Assembly (NCBI RefSeq): GCF_010994375.1
Contig: NZ_WHMA01000014.1
Coordinates: 1,041 to 65,040, forward strand
Source of the DNA: Halomonas sp. NO4
GTDB taxonomy: Bacteria; Pseudomonadota; Gammaproteobacteria; Pseudomonadales; Halomonadaceae
Direction: 5' to 3'
Length of the DNA stretch: 64,000 nucleotides
Position numbers and translations under genes: made by a program. Below are positions 43,204-52,611 of this stretch, in pieces (within the stretch, counting starts at the first letter, position 1; every line of letters starts with the position of its first letter). Below the pieces are notes generated by a model that ran no database searches, was not told the DNA's origin, and was given only the letters and a program-made list of their open reading frames with translations.

Positions 43204-44067
43204 CTATTCCTGGTCCGGGCCCTGACCGAACCCGAACCGCTCCTTCAATTTCCCCCGGATCAGGTAAAGCAGCAAGCCGAAGAGCAGGGCGAACAATGCT
43301 CCCCAGAACGTCAGGAACTTTTCCCAGAAGACTTGCCAGAGCTCGCTTGCCATGCCCATAGCGACTGCCATCCGGTCGACCTCTACCCGTATCTGCAGCG
43401 TGGCGGCCGACTTGGGAACGGGCGCGCCGCTGCAGTCCCGAGAGTCGAATAGCTCGACATCCGCCCCGACATCGAAGGTGCCCGCCCGCTGGGGCGTCAA
43501 CTGGAAGCGCACCTCTGACCCAGCCGGATGGATCCGGATGCACTGGGTCTGGGCAGGTTCGATCTCGAAGGCGGGCGCGAAGGGAGCCACCCTGGCCGAG
43601 TCGCCCACCGCGGGTACGGTCGTCTCGTCCTGGATCAGGTGTGCTGGAAAGTCAGCGTCGAACTCGGTGCCGCCGATCCAGACCCTGAGCTCCCCGGGGA
43701 GCCCCGGGAGAGTTAGCTGCTCGTCGGCACCCAGCACCACGACGTACTCCTCGAGCAGGGGCGGTGCCTGTGCCCCCGATGCGTTCTGCCCGCTCTCGTC
43801 AGGTTCCTCGGTGCCGACGTCTGGCGTGGCCATTTCGGGCAACGGCGCCTCTTCCAGGAATTCCGGTCCAAGGGCGGGGGCCACCAAGACCGGCGGCTCT
43901 TCCACGAATTCCGGAAGGGGGTAGAGGGAGACGGGATCGCGGGATTCTTCGGTGGAGGCCGGGGTCTCTTCCCCCTCCTCGGAACAGGCCGCCAACACCG
44001 CGAGGAGCAGCCAGAGCAGAAATAGAGCGACGCCGATACGCGGCTTGGGAGAGGAGGGTAGTGTCAT
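43204..44067 (-). CDS. Predicted lipoprotein with C-terminal TM helix
   Basis: 287 residues, function not recognised. The N-terminal hydrophobic segment (about 12-27) ends in LAAC with Cys28, a lipobox. Residues 29-105 are acidic and proline-rich. A compact region follows at about 108-230, with a beta-rich look and an isolated Cys pair (CIRIHP, and RDCSG) in place for a disulfide. At about 240-272 there is a tryptophan- and leucine-rich TM helix, then a basic tail (RGKLKERF). A lipidated N-terminus together with a C-terminal membrane helix is unusual. It ends seven bp from the tarD stop. Confidence 0.7.
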   Translation of the reverse strand: MTLPSSPKPRIGVALFLLWLLLAVLAACSEEGEETPASTEESRDPVSLYPLPEFVEEPPVLVAPALGPEFLEEAPLPEMATPDVGTEEPDESGQNASGAQAPPLLEEYVVVLGADEQLTLPGLPGELRVWIGGTEFDADFPAHLIQDETTVPAVGDSARVAPFAPAFEIEPAQTQCIRIHPAGSEVRFQLTPQRAGTFDVGADVELFDSRDCSGAPVPKSAATLQIRVEVDRMAVAMGMASELWQVFWEKFLTFWGALFALLFGLLLYLIRGKLKERFGFGQGPDQE

Positions 44068-44190
44068 GGTGGTTACCCTCAGGGGACTGGTATCCTCAGT
44101 AGGCGCGGGGTGAACGTGCGTGCCCCCTTGAGTTCAATGTATGCCATGTCCCGCGCGTCTGCCCCTCCCACTCCGATGGAGGAGAGTTCT

Positions 44191-44550
44191 ATGAGCTATG
44201 TCGACGCCTTCGTCCTGCCCGTCCCGCTCGGCCAGCTGGACGACTATTTACGTCTGGCCCGTCGCGCCGGCGAGATATGGAAGGAGTACGGGGCTCTGGA
44301 GTACGTGGAGTGCGTGGGCGACGATGTCAGGCCGGGTGAGCTCACGTCCTTTCACCAAAGCGTCAAGCTGGAGGCCGGCGAGACGGTGATCTTCGCCTGG
44401 GTATGCTACGCTTCGCGCGCTGACCGTGACCGCATTCTCGAGCAGGTGATCAACGACCCCCGCCTCGCTGACATGATGGATTATGCCAAGCTGCCCTTTG
44501 ACGCCAAGCGGCTGTTCTGGGGCGGCTTCATGGAGCGCATCCGGCTGTGA
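44191..44550 (+). CDS. DUF1428 family protein (YbaA-like)
   Basis: 119 residues, start at ATG 44191 behind GGAGGAGAG. It has the DUF1428 signature: MSYVDAFVLPVP at the N-terminus, GALEYVECVGDDV in the middle and the C-terminal MPFDxKRLxWGGF-like LPFDAKRLFWGGFM. The fold is ferredoxin-like (dimeric alpha/beta barrel); no activity is established. Its last bases overlap the following hydrolase gene (GTGA), which suggests translational coupling. Confidence 0.9.
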   Translation: MSYVDAFVLPVPLGQLDDYLRLARRAGEIWKEYGALEYVECVGDDVRPGELTSFHQSVKLEAGETVIFAWVCYASRADRDRILEQVINDPRLADMMDYAKLPFDAKRLFWGGFMERIRL

Positions 44551-45455
44551 GCGGCGGGGCGAGTTCCGAAAGCCCCATGAGCGACGCCCGCTGGGTGGAT
44601 CGAACGGCCTATCCTTTCGAGTCCCGCTATTTCGCGGTGCCCGCCGGCAGGCTGCACTATGTCGATGAAGGAACCGGCAGCCCTATCGTCATGCTCCACG
44701 GCAACCCCACCTGGTCGTTTCTGTATCGCGATCTCATCCAGCGCTTTCGCGCGAAGTACCGGTGCATCGCCGTGGATCACCTCGGCTTCGGCCTCTCGGA
44801 CAAGCCCCGGGAGTGGCGCTATCTGCCCCAGGACCACGCCAAGAACCTGGCCACGCTGATCGATGAGCTGGGGCTCAAGGACATCACGCTGGTCCTGCAG
44901 GACTGGGGTGGCCCCATCGGGCTGAACTATGCCGTGGCCCAGCCAGACAAGATCGCTCGTCTCGTGCTGATGAATACCTGGGCCTGGCCGGTCGATCGCG
45001 ATTTCCACTTTATCGCGTTCAGTGGCCTCATGGGTGGGCCGGTGGGGCGATGGCTCATTCGCCGTTACAACGCCTTTGCGCGGCTATTGTTGCCTCTTGC
45101 CTTCGCTGACCGGCGCAAGCTCGGGGCGAGCGCCCACCGGCATTACCTGTGCCCCCTGAGCCGACCGGAGGACAGGCAGGGCTGCCTGGTATTCCCCAGG
45201 CAAATCCTCGCCTCGACGCCCTGGCTGTCGCAGCTCTGGCAGAGCATGCCGCGGTTGCAGGGAAAGCCCGCGCTGCTCGTCTGGGGCATGAAGGACATCG
45301 CGTTTCGCGACAAAGAACTGAAGCGCTGGGAGCAAGCCTTCCCTGACGCGCAAACCGTGCGCCTCGGTTCGGTGGGCCATTTTGTGCCGGAGGAAGCGCC
45401 GGACGAGCTGGCCGCGGCGCTGGGGCGATTCCTGGCGGCGACCGAGTCTGCCTAA
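44547..45455 (+). CDS. Haloalkane-dehalogenase-like alpha/beta hydrolase
   Basis: 302 residues from GTG 44547 (overlapping the previous stop); ATG 44577 (MSDARWVDRT) is an equally possible start. The oxyanion motif HGNPTWSFLYRD carries the halide-stabilising Asn. The nucleophile is D119 in LQDWGGPIGL, with Trp next to it. The catalytic acid is probably in WGMKDIAF and the base in GHFVPEEAP. These positions match the haloalkane dehalogenase family (including the OleB-like, beta-lactone decarboxylase branch). Substrate specificity is not predictable, so true dehalogenation is only a possibility. Confidence 0.85.
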   Translation: MSGGASSESPMSDARWVDRTAYPFESRYFAVPAGRLHYVDEGTGSPIVMLHGNPTWSFLYRDLIQRFRAKYRCIAVDHLGFGLSDKPREWRYLPQDHAKNLATLIDELGLKDITLVLQDWGGPIGLNYAVAQPDKIARLVLMNTWAWPVDRDFHFIAFSGLMGGPVGRWLIRRYNAFARLLLPLAFADRRKLGASAHRHYLCPLSRPEDRQGCLVFPRQILASTPWLSQLWQSMPRLQGKPALLVWGMKDIAFRDKELKRWEQAFPDAQTVRLGSVGHFVPEEAPDELAAALGRFLAATESA

Positions 45456-45478
45456 CTGTGTCCGGAAACCCGCTCTCC

Positions 45479-46057
45479 CTATGCCCCGCGCTGGTGCAGG
45501 CGGCGGCTGAACCAGGCCAGAGGCGAGGCCTCGCCGCGCAGCCAGGGGCCGAGCAGGCGCATGGAGAGCGGAATGAACAGAAAGACCATCACCGGCGTCA
45601 ATGCCAGGGTGCTGACCAGTACCTTGGGCGCCAGAGGCAGCGGCGCCAGAAGGTCGCCAAACAGCCACTGGAACGCCAGCGACACCGGGAAGAAGGCCAG
45701 CCAGATGGCGATGGCCTGCTTCCAGCGCGGCGGCGTCTGGCCGGTGGCGTCCTGAAACCAGCCGTCGAGGCCGGTGGCGCGGTGCTCGTGGGGCGCGTCG
45801 AAGAGCCCCTCGCCGCGGGCCAGCCAGGCCCGGCGCGACGCGGAATGCTCCCAGGCCGCCAGGGTCTCGGCATCGCGGAAGCGGAAGATGATCTGGTACT
45901 CGTTGTCGCCGGGCGGTGGGGCCAGCACGCCGGAGCCCAGGTAGCCGGCGAAGTCGCTCGCCAGCTCGCGGCCCTCCTCGAGCCAGGCAGTGAAATCGCG
46001 GTAACGGCCGCGGGCCACGCGGCGCGCCACCATCAGGGTGACGGGATCGGCAGACAT
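45479..46057 (-). CDS. Antibiotic biosynthesis monooxygenase-domain membrane protein
   Basis: 192 residues from the ATG complementary to 46055-46057 (MSADPVTLMVARRV). The N-terminal ~100 residues form an ABM-like ferredoxin fold (EYQIIFRFRDAETLAAWEHS). Two TM helices follow (about 115-135 and 145-168) with a basic cytosolic end. This ABM-plus-two-TM arrangement is found in many proteobacterial proteins of unknown role. No neighbouring gene shares its strand. Confidence 0.8.
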   Translation of the reverse strand: MSADPVTLMVARRVARGRYRDFTAWLEEGRELASDFAGYLGSGVLAPPPGDNEYQIIFRFRDAETLAAWEHSASRRAWLARGEGLFDAPHEHRATGLDGWFQDATGQTPPRWKQAIAIWLAFFPVSLAFQWLFGDLLAPLPLAPKVLVSTLALTPVMVFLFIPLSMRLLGPWLRGEASPLAWFSRRLHQRGA

Positions 46058-46317
46058 CGTGTATCTCCACGTTCGCTTGGCGCCCGGGTAGGGAGCCGAT
46101 ATCACTCGGACCGGGTAGGTCCTCATGAATCAATAAGCAATAAGTATACCAGATATCCCTGCCAAGATGGTTGAATGGGCTTTTTTGGTTCTTGAACAGA
46201 GTGTTTATGACTGGCTAGCAGTGGCAGAAAGGGATCACCGGAGGCCAGGCCACAGGAGGGCTCATCCATTCATAGTATAATGAGTTCCATTCCTATCAAG
46301 GATAAAGGATTTGTTTA
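46058..46317. promoter_or_regulatory. AT-rich intergenic region before the NYN gene
   Basis: 260 bp, clearly more AT-rich than the surroundings from about 46120 on. A perfect -10 box (TATAAT, 46276-46281) precedes the NYN gene by 37 bp, but no clear -35 box is present. Nothing else recognised. Confidence 0.4.
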
Positions 46318-46794
46318 ATGGAAAAGGTTGCGATATTTGTTGATGTGCAAAATGTGTATTACACAGTACGCGAAGCGTATGGTAGAAACTTTGACTACAA
46401 CAAGTTCTGGTCGCAAGCAACCGCTGGCAGAGACGTCGTGAAAGCTGCTGCCTATGCGATCGATAAAGGGGACAAAAAACAACGAGAGTTTCAGGGTATA
46501 CTCAGGGCGATTGGTTTTGATGTGAAGCTGAAGCCTTTTATTCAACGGTCGGACGGTTCCGCAAAAGGTGATTGGGATGTTGGTATCGCTCTCGATGCAA
46601 TGGAGTACGCTGAACGGTCTGATGTCATAGTCTTGGTGTCGGGCGATGGTGACTTTGATATCTTGGTCAATAGACTTCGTGTGGTGCATGGGAAAAAGGT
46701 TGAAGTCTATGGCGTTCCTAAGTTCACAGCGACTTCACTATTGAGCGAGGCCAGTGAGTTTATCGCTATAGGTGATGAGCTTCTGTTGGGTTGA
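46318..46794 (+). CDS. NYN-domain (LabA/DUF88-like) protein
   Basis: 158 residues, ATG 46318 behind AAGGA. The NYN domain is a PIN-like metal-dependent RNase fold. Its conserved acidic residues are visible: D9 in IFVDVQN, GDWDVGIALDA, and VLVSGDGDFDILV. It therefore has the elements for RNA cleavage; the targets are unknown. By eye the gene is far more AT-rich (about 45% GC) than every neighbour and uses many A/T-ending codons. Its flanks are AT-rich as well. This marks it as recently acquired. No integrase or attachment repeat was seen beside it. Confidence 0.88.
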   Translation: MEKVAIFVDVQNVYYTVREAYGRNFDYNKFWSQATAGRDVVKAAAYAIDKGDKKQREFQGILRAIGFDVKLKPFIQRSDGSAKGDWDVGIALDAMEYAERSDVIVLVSGDGDFDILVNRLRVVHGKKVEVYGVPKFTATSLLSEASEFIAIGDELLLG

Positions 46795-47013
46795 GTTGGC
46801 TTTATCGGAGCATGATGCGTCGTTCAATGGGCCGACGCTGCGAACCGTTCGTTAATACTAGCGTCAAAGGTGCACTTTGCGATCGTCTACTTCTGGCTGA
46901 CATCCCTTACATATAAGTCAGAATTGCACCACCGATGGGGAGTGACTCGAACGGTCAATCAGTGATGATACCGCCGCTGTGCGATCAGCAGCGCCTCCTC
47001 CGTGATCGAGGAC
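46795..47013. other. Region between NYN gene and SDR gene
   Basis: About 220 bp with mixed composition and no open frame worth calling. I see no clear terminator for either gene. Confidence 0.3.
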
Positions 47014-47877
47014 TCACTCCCGCTCGTCCCGCGTCGAGCGCAGGAGTATCCGGTCCATGCCCCGCGTGCTCAGGAGCCGCTTCAGCGCCTTGAACAGGTG
47101 CGTGGGCAGCGTCACCGCATAGCGGGGGCGGGGACGTCGGCTTTCCAGGGCATGGATCAGCTTGTCCACCACCGCGTCGGGGCCCAGCGTGAAAGGGGCC
47201 TTCCCGTCCTGGCTGACCAGGCGGGCTTCTACCTTGCGGTAGGTGTCGGCATGGGCGCTGTGGGCGGTATCGATGTGCGCCTGGAAGGCGCGGTAGGCGT
47301 TCTCGCGGAAACGGCTGGTGATGGGGCCTGGCTGGATCAGGCTCACCTGGATGCCGCTGCCTCGGAGTTCCTGGCGCAGGGTGTCGGTGAGGCCCTCGAG
47401 GGCGAACTTGGAGCAGACGTAGGCACCGCGATAGGGCAGGGCGGCGAAGCCTAACACCGAGCTGTTCTGCACGATGCGCCCGTGCCCCTGGGCGCGCATC
47501 ATCGGAAGGATACGGGTGGTGAGTTCGTGGGTCCCCAGCAGGTTGGTTTCCAACTGGGCGTGCAGCACCTCGCGGGACAGGTCCTCCACCGCGCCCGGCT
47601 GGCCGTAGGCGCCGTTGTTGAACAGCGCCGTCAGCCGACCCTGGGTACGCTTTCGCACCGTTGCCACCGCGGCCTCGATCGAGGCGCTGCTGGCGAGATC
47701 CAGGGGCAGGGTTTCCAGGCCTTCCTTGCGGAGCCGGGCGACGTCCGCTTCGCGGCGGGCCGTGGCGAAGACCCGCCAGCCGCGTGCCGCCAGGGCATGG
47801 GCTGCGGCATGGCCGATGCCGCTGGAGCAGCCCGTGATCAGTACGCTGCGCATCGCTGTTTCTCGGTCGTCTGACAT
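47014..47877 (-). CDS. Short-chain dehydrogenase/reductase (SDR)
   Basis: 287 residues, start MSDDRETAMRSVLITG behind GAGACG. Classical SDR: TGCSSGIG (residues about 15-22), ATAR after it (NADP preference likely), NNGAYGQ, QNSSVLG with the catalytic Ser, and YVCSKFALEG with Tyr and Lys. The C-terminal extension LPTHLFKALKRLLSTRGMDR is longer than in the SDR at 15193-15879. This type often acts on retinoid, steroid or hydroxy-acid compounds; the substrate is unknown. The next gene, sbcC, is on the same strand but 80 bp upstream of it with no clear functional link. Confidence 0.9.
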   Translation of the reverse strand: MSDDRETAMRSVLITGCSSGIGHAAAHALAARGWRVFATARREADVARLRKEGLETLPLDLASSASIEAAVATVRKRTQGRLTALFNNGAYGQPGAVEDLSREVLHAQLETNLLGTHELTTRILPMMRAQGHGRIVQNSSVLGFAALPYRGAYVCSKFALEGLTDTLRQELRGSGIQVSLIQPGPITSRFRENAYRAFQAHIDTAHSAHADTYRKVEARLVSQDGKAPFTLGPDAVVDKLIHALESRRPRPRYAVTLPTHLFKALKRLLSTRGMDRILLRSTRDERE

Positions 47878-47956
47878 GTTTCGTCTCCGTCTCGCCAGCC
47901 TCGGCTTCCAAGGTGGTAGCTCTCAGTAACCTGCCATGTCCTCGGTGGCGAATTTC

Positions 47957-50900
47957 TCACACGCTGACCAGCCGCGCCCGGCTGGTGCCGTTGCCGAGCG
48001 GCTCCACCTGGATCTGCACCGGGATGCGCTCATGCATCTCCTGCACGTGGGAGATCACCCCCACGCGACGGCCCAGCGCCTGCAGGCCGTCCAGTGCCTC
48101 CATGGCGAGTGCCAGCGATTGCGGGTCTAGGCTGCCGAAGCCCTCGTCGATGAACAGCGATTCGATGGTGAGCTCACCCGAGGCCATCGACGCCAGCCCC
48201 AAGGCGAGGGCCAGCGAGACCAGGAAGGTCTCGCCGCCGGAGAGGGAGTGCACCGAGCGGCGTTCGTCGCCCATATCAAGGTCCACCACCAGCAGGCCCA
48301 GGGGGCTGCCGCCGCGCACCAGGCGGTAGCGGCGGCTGAGGCCGGCGAGGTGGGCGTTGGCGTGCTCCAGCAGCTGCTCCAGGTTGTAGGCCTGAGCGAT
48401 GCGACGGAACACTTTGCCATCGGCGGAGCCGATCAGCTCGTTGATCTGGCCCCAGCGGCGGTATTCAGCTCGGGCGGCTTCGAGTTCGACTTGGCCTTCC
48501 CGCTGACGGGTGCGCTTGCGGTCGTCGTCGCGCAGGGCATGGACGGCCTCGTCGCGCTGCCGCTGGGCTTCATCGAGCCGCGGGGCGAGCGCCTGTTGCT
48601 CCTCGGTCAGGCCTTCCCGGTGGCGACGGATGGCGGCGTCCGTCGCTTCCTGGAGCAGTGCGTCATCGTCTTCGGCCGCGATCCACTCCTGTTCACGCCG
48701 ATGCGCAACCAGCGCGCGCCTTCGTTCGGCGAGGGTAGCTGCCGCGCGTTGGCGAGCCTGTTCGGCTGCGTCGAGCCGCCGTTCGTTGTGGTGGGCCACG
48801 TCCTCGGGCTGGGCCAGCAGCCGCGCCAGGGTGGTGTCGTCGAGCTCGGGGTGGGCTTGGCGCCATTCGGTCAGCTCGCGCTCCAGCGTTTGCTGCTCCT
48901 CCTGCAGCCGAGCGAGCCGTTCGGCCTCGTGTTGCGACTGCTGGGCCAGGCGCTGGTGCGCTTGCTGGGCGTCGGTGCGGCGCGCCTGGGCCGCGTCGCG
49001 CGCTTGGCGGGCGCGCTCCTGATCGGCGTCGAGCTGCTGCTGCCAGGCGTCCGGTGTAGCATGTTCACCGAGCAGGACGGCTAACCGATGAGCGAGCGCA
49101 TCGCGCTGTTGCCGCAGGGGCGGTAGGCGCTCGGCAAGACCGGTCAGCTCCTTGCCGATCGCCTCGTGGCGGGCTTCGAGCCGGGCCAGGGTGACGCGCC
49201 CCTCCTGCAGCGCCTGCTCCAGTGGGGCCAGTTCGGCCTCGGCGCGTGCCAGCGCGTCCAGGGTTTGCCGTTGCTTCTGTCGCGCTGTCTCGCTGGCATT
49301 TCGTTCGGTCTGCAGCCAGGCGTCGCGCTGGGCTTCGGCCACGGCGACGAACTCGGGATACAGCGGGTGAGTTTCCAGCGCCTGACTTGCCGCGTTCAGG
49401 CGGTGCTCGGCTTCCGCGAAGTCTTGCTGGCGTTGCTTGAGGGTGGCCTCCAGCGCGCGGTACTCCCCCAGTCGCTGGTCGCGCTCTTGCTGGGCGTCGT
49501 CGCGAGCCTGTCGGGCCTCAGCCAGCTGGCGTTCCTCCTCGGCCTGTTGGGCCTCGAGCTGAGCGGCCTCGGGCGTGGCCGGTGGCTGGTGGCGCCAAGG
49601 GTGGTCGAGACCGCCGCACACCGGGCAGGGTTCGCCTTCCTGCAGCGCCTCGCGCAGGGTGGAGACGCTCTCGCTGCGCACGGCGCGGCTGCGTTCGATC
49701 AGGGTGGCAACGCTGTCGAAGTGGGCCTGGGCGTTGTCCAGTCGCTGGCGGACGTGCTGGCCCTCGGTCAGCCGCGTCGCCTGGCGGGCCTGGTCCTGTT
49801 CGATCTGTTCGGCTAGCTGGCTTGTCATTGCCTTGGCGCGGTGCTGTTCCTGCCAGCGGCTGGCCAGCTCCTCCAGTGCCAGCCGGCGCTGGGCGGCACG
49901 GTCGTGGGCTTGCTGGGCGGCCTGGCGGGCGGCGTCGAGCCGTGAGTGAGTGCCCACCAGGCGCTCCAGGTGCGCCTGGTGAGCGTCGCGCTGGCGCTGC
50001 CGCGCGTGCTGGGCGTCGTTGGCCCGGCGGCGCTCATCGGCCAGGTCCGTAGCCTGTCGCTGGGCCTCACCGTGGCGTGCCTCGAGGTCGGCGAGCTGTT
50101 TCCCCAGGGTGGCGAGCTGCTGAGCCTGCTCGCGGGCTTCGCGCAGGGTGGGCTCGGCCTGTCGGCGCGCTGCGGTAGTTGCGCCCAAGGTGCGCTCGGC
50201 TTGTGCGAGCACCCGCTTGGCATCACTCTCGTCGGCGCTGGCCGCCTGGAGGTCGCGCTGCGTTTGGGCGTGGGTCTGTTCCAGGGTGGCGAGTTCGTCC
50301 GGCAGCGCGGTCTGGCGGAAGAGGGCGTGGCGCTGCGGGGCGATCCGGTGGCGCCAGTCGCGGTCGTGTCGCAGGTCCGCCAGCGCTTGCCAATCGTGTT
50401 CCGCTGCTTGCTGCTGGCTGAGGCCCTGGCGGTAGGCCTCGTGCAGGCGGGTGTCGTCATCGTGCCAACGCTGGCGGGCCTTGAGCGATTCGACCTGTGC
50501 TTGCAGGTGAGTGAGTGCTTGCTGGGTGGCCTCGGCGGCTTGGGCCAGTTCGGCCCGCGCTTCGGGCTCGGTGGGCTGGTCGTCGGCAAGTCTGGCCTCC
50601 AGGGCGTCCACGGCCTTCTTCGCCTCGCTGGCGCGCCGGTAGGCGGCCATGGAGATCGCGGAATACTCGGCGGTGCCGGTGAGGCGCTCCAGCAGGTCGC
50701 TGCGCTCGTTGTCGTCGGCCTGCAGGAAGGCGGCGAACTCGCTCTGGGCGAGCAGCACGGCGCGGGTGAACTGCTCGAAGGTGAGCCCCAGCCGCTCCGG
50801 CAGCAGTTCGGCGAACTCACGCTTCTGGGTGGTGAGCAGGCGGTCGTCGTCCAGATCGCGCAGCGACTGCTCGACGGCCTGTAGGCGGCCGGTGGCCTTC

Positions 50901-51259
50901 TCGCGGGCACGGCGCACCGCCCAGCGGGCGCGGTAGCGGCGGCCGTCGCGGCCCAGGAAGTCCACCTCGGCGTGGCCGCTGGCCGTGCCGCGGCGCAGCA
51001 GGGTGCGCGGGTCGGCGGTGCTGACCGTCTCGGCGCCCACATCGGGCAGCGGGGCGTCGCGGCCGGGCGCCTGGCGCAGGCGCGGCGTGTTGCCGTAGAG
51101 CGCCAGGCAAAGCGCATCGAGCAGGGTGCTCTTGCCGGCGCCGGTGGGGCCGGTGATGGCGAAGAGGCCGGCATCGCTCAGCGGTGCGGCGGTGAAGTCG
51201 AGTTCCAGCGGACCGGGCAGGGAGGCGAGGTTGGCCAGGCGCAGGGCAAGGATCTTCAT
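47957..51259 (-). CDS. sbcC: Exonuclease subunit SbcC
   Basis: 1100 residues. SMC-like ATPase: Walker A GPTGAGKSTLLDAL (about 35-48), long coiled coils broken by the zinc hook CPVCGG near the middle, C-terminal signature LSGGETFLVSLALALGLAS and Walker B FIDEGFGSLD. With SbcD it forms the SbcCD (Mre11-Rad50-like) nuclease that cleaves DNA hairpins and protein-blocked ends. It overlaps sbcD by four bp (ATGA). Many opposite-strand frames here are shadows of the coiled coil. Confidence 0.96.
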   Translation of the reverse strand: MKILALRLANLASLPGPLELDFTAAPLSDAGLFAITGPTGAGKSTLLDALCLALYGNTPRLRQAPGRDAPLPDVGAETVSTADPRTLLRRGTASGHAEVDFLGRDGRRYRARWAVRRAREKATGRLQAVEQSLRDLDDDRLLTTQKREFAELLPERLGLTFEQFTRAVLLAQSEFAAFLQADDNERSDLLERLTGTAEYSAISMAAYRRASEAKKAVDALEARLADDQPTEPEARAELAQAAEATQQALTHLQAQVESLKARQRWHDDDTRLHEAYRQGLSQQQAAEHDWQALADLRHDRDWRHRIAPQRHALFRQTALPDELATLEQTHAQTQRDLQAASADESDAKRVLAQAERTLGATTAARRQAEPTLREAREQAQQLATLGKQLADLEARHGEAQRQATDLADERRRANDAQHARQRQRDAHQAHLERLVGTHSRLDAARQAAQQAHDRAAQRRLALEELASRWQEQHRAKAMTSQLAEQIEQDQARQATRLTEGQHVRQRLDNAQAHFDSVATLIERSRAVRSESVSTLREALQEGEPCPVCGGLDHPWRHQPPATPEAAQLEAQQAEEERQLAEARQARDDAQQERDQRLGEYRALEATLKQRQQDFAEAEHRLNAASQALETHPLYPEFVAVAEAQRDAWLQTERNASETARQKQRQTLDALARAEAELAPLEQALQEGRVTLARLEARHEAIGKELTGLAERLPPLRQQRDALAHRLAVLLGEHATPDAWQQQLDADQERARQARDAAQARRTDAQQAHQRLAQQSQHEAERLARLQEEQQTLERELTEWRQAHPELDDTTLARLLAQPEDVAHHNERRLDAAEQARQRAAATLAERRRALVAHRREQEWIAAEDDDALLQEATDAAIRRHREGLTEEQQALAPRLDEAQRQRDEAVHALRDDDRKRTRQREGQVELEAARAEYRRWGQINELIGSADGKVFRRIAQAYNLEQLLEHANAHLAGLSRRYRLVRGGSPLGLLVVDLDMGDERRSVHSLSGGETFLVSLALALGLASMASGELTIESLFIDEGFGSLDPQSLALAMEALDGLQALGRRVGVISHVQEMHERIPVQIQVEPLGNGTSRARLVSV

Positions 51260-52533
51260 GGGCGGCTCTCCCCGGTGTCGGCGCCCTCATCGTCCAGCAC
51301 CTCTTGCAGCAGGCGGTCGAAGTCGGCCAGCACGGCGTCCCCCGGCGACTCGCCCCAGCGCGCCTGCCAGGTGCGTTCGAAGAGCTTGCGCGGGCCGAGC
51401 TGCTCCAGGTCGATGCGCGCCGACGCCGTGTCGGCCTTGCTCTGGGGCAGACGACGCTCCAGGCGCAGCAGGCGCAGCGCCTTGTTCTCGAGCGCCGCTT
51501 CCACTCGGGTACGCAGGTCGGGAATCGGTGCCTCGAGCTCGACCCGCACCTCCAGCCAGGGCCAACGTTCCCGGGGCTGGGCGGGGTCGTGCGCCAGCGT
51601 CTCGAGTTTGGCCAGTACGTCGTCGAGCCCGGCGGGGCCGATGCGGTGCATGGCCACCGGGCGCGGCACCGGGATTGCCGCCACCTCGGCCAGGGTATCG
51701 CCGTCGAGGGTTACGGCCACCACCTGGTGGGGGTAGTCGACCTCGCTGAAGTCCAGCGGCAGGGGGCTGCCGCTGTAGCGGATGCGAGCCTCGCCGACCT
51801 GCTGGGCGCGGTGCAGGTGGCCCAGCGCCACATAGGCGATCTCGGGTGGGAACAGCGCTGCCGAGATCGACTCCTCCCCGCCGATCACGATGGGCCGCTC
51901 GCTGGCCGCGGAGACGGCGGCGCCATGCAGGTGGGCGTGGCTCATGGCGACCAGGGCCTGACCGGGCGCGCGCTGGCGCCGGGCCGCGTCGATCAGCTGT
52001 TGGTGGACGCGGGAAATGCCGGCGACATAGTCGTTTAGGTCCGTCTCGTCCTCGCTCCCGTCGTCACGGGCGAGGCCGGTGCCAGTGACCTCGGCGGGGC
52101 GCAGGAAGGGCAGCGCCAGGCACCAGGCGCGGGTCTCGCCCTGGGCATCGGTGAGTGGCACCAGCAGCCGCTCGGCGTCGAGGGTGCCGTCGCCCTGCCA
52201 GCGCACCCGGCCCAGGGCGTGGGTGCGCAGGCGGCGCATCAGTGGGGCGGGTAGCTCGATGCGGTTGCCACTATCGTGGTTGCCGGCGATCAGCACGATG
52301 TCGAGCCGCGGGAGGCGCTCGTGGGCGCTGACGATGAACTCAAAGAGCAGTTCCTGGGCGCGCAGCGAAGGATTGACTACGTCGAAGAGGTCGCCGGCCA
52401 CCAGTAGGGCGTCGGCCTGGCGATCCACCAGGGTGTCGAGCAGCCAGGTGAGAAAGGCGCGATGCTCGGCATGGCGCTCCTGGCCGTGAAAGCTCTGGCC
52501 CAGGTGCCAGTCAGCGGTATGGATCAGCTTCAC
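51256..52533 (-). CDS. sbcD: Exonuclease subunit SbcD
   Basis: 425 residues with a GTG start (52531-52533) giving VKLIHTADWHLGQSF; GGGAG precedes it, and the ATG at 52557 would add eight unconserved residues. Mre11-type phosphoesterase: motifs DWHLG, GDLFDVVNP, AGNHDS, MSHAHLHG, and ALGHLHRAQ. Two-metal nuclease active in the SbcCD complex with the overlapping sbcC. The C-terminal part (about 290-425) is the SbcC-binding cap. Confidence 0.95.
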   Translation of the reverse strand: MKLIHTADWHLGQSFHGQERHAEHRAFLTWLLDTLVDRQADALLVAGDLFDVVNPSLRAQELLFEFIVSAHERLPRLDIVLIAGNHDSGNRIELPAPLMRRLRTHALGRVRWQGDGTLDAERLLVPLTDAQGETRAWCLALPFLRPAEVTGTGLARDDGSEDETDLNDYVAGISRVHQQLIDAARRQRAPGQALVAMSHAHLHGAAVSAASERPIVIGGEESISAALFPPEIAYVALGHLHRAQQVGEARIRYSGSPLPLDFSEVDYPHQVVAVTLDGDTLAEVAAIPVPRPVAMHRIGPAGLDDVLAKLETLAHDPAQPRERWPWLEVRVELEAPIPDLRTRVEAALENKALRLLRLERRLPQSKADTASARIDLEQLGPRKLFERTWQARWGESPGDAVLADFDRLLQEVLDDEGADTGESRP

Positions 52534-52611
52534 CCTCGTCTCCCGGTGGTCCGTCACGGTGGAAAGCCCGTAGTCTAACGCGACAGGAGACGAGGATCAG
52601 GGAGAGCTTCC

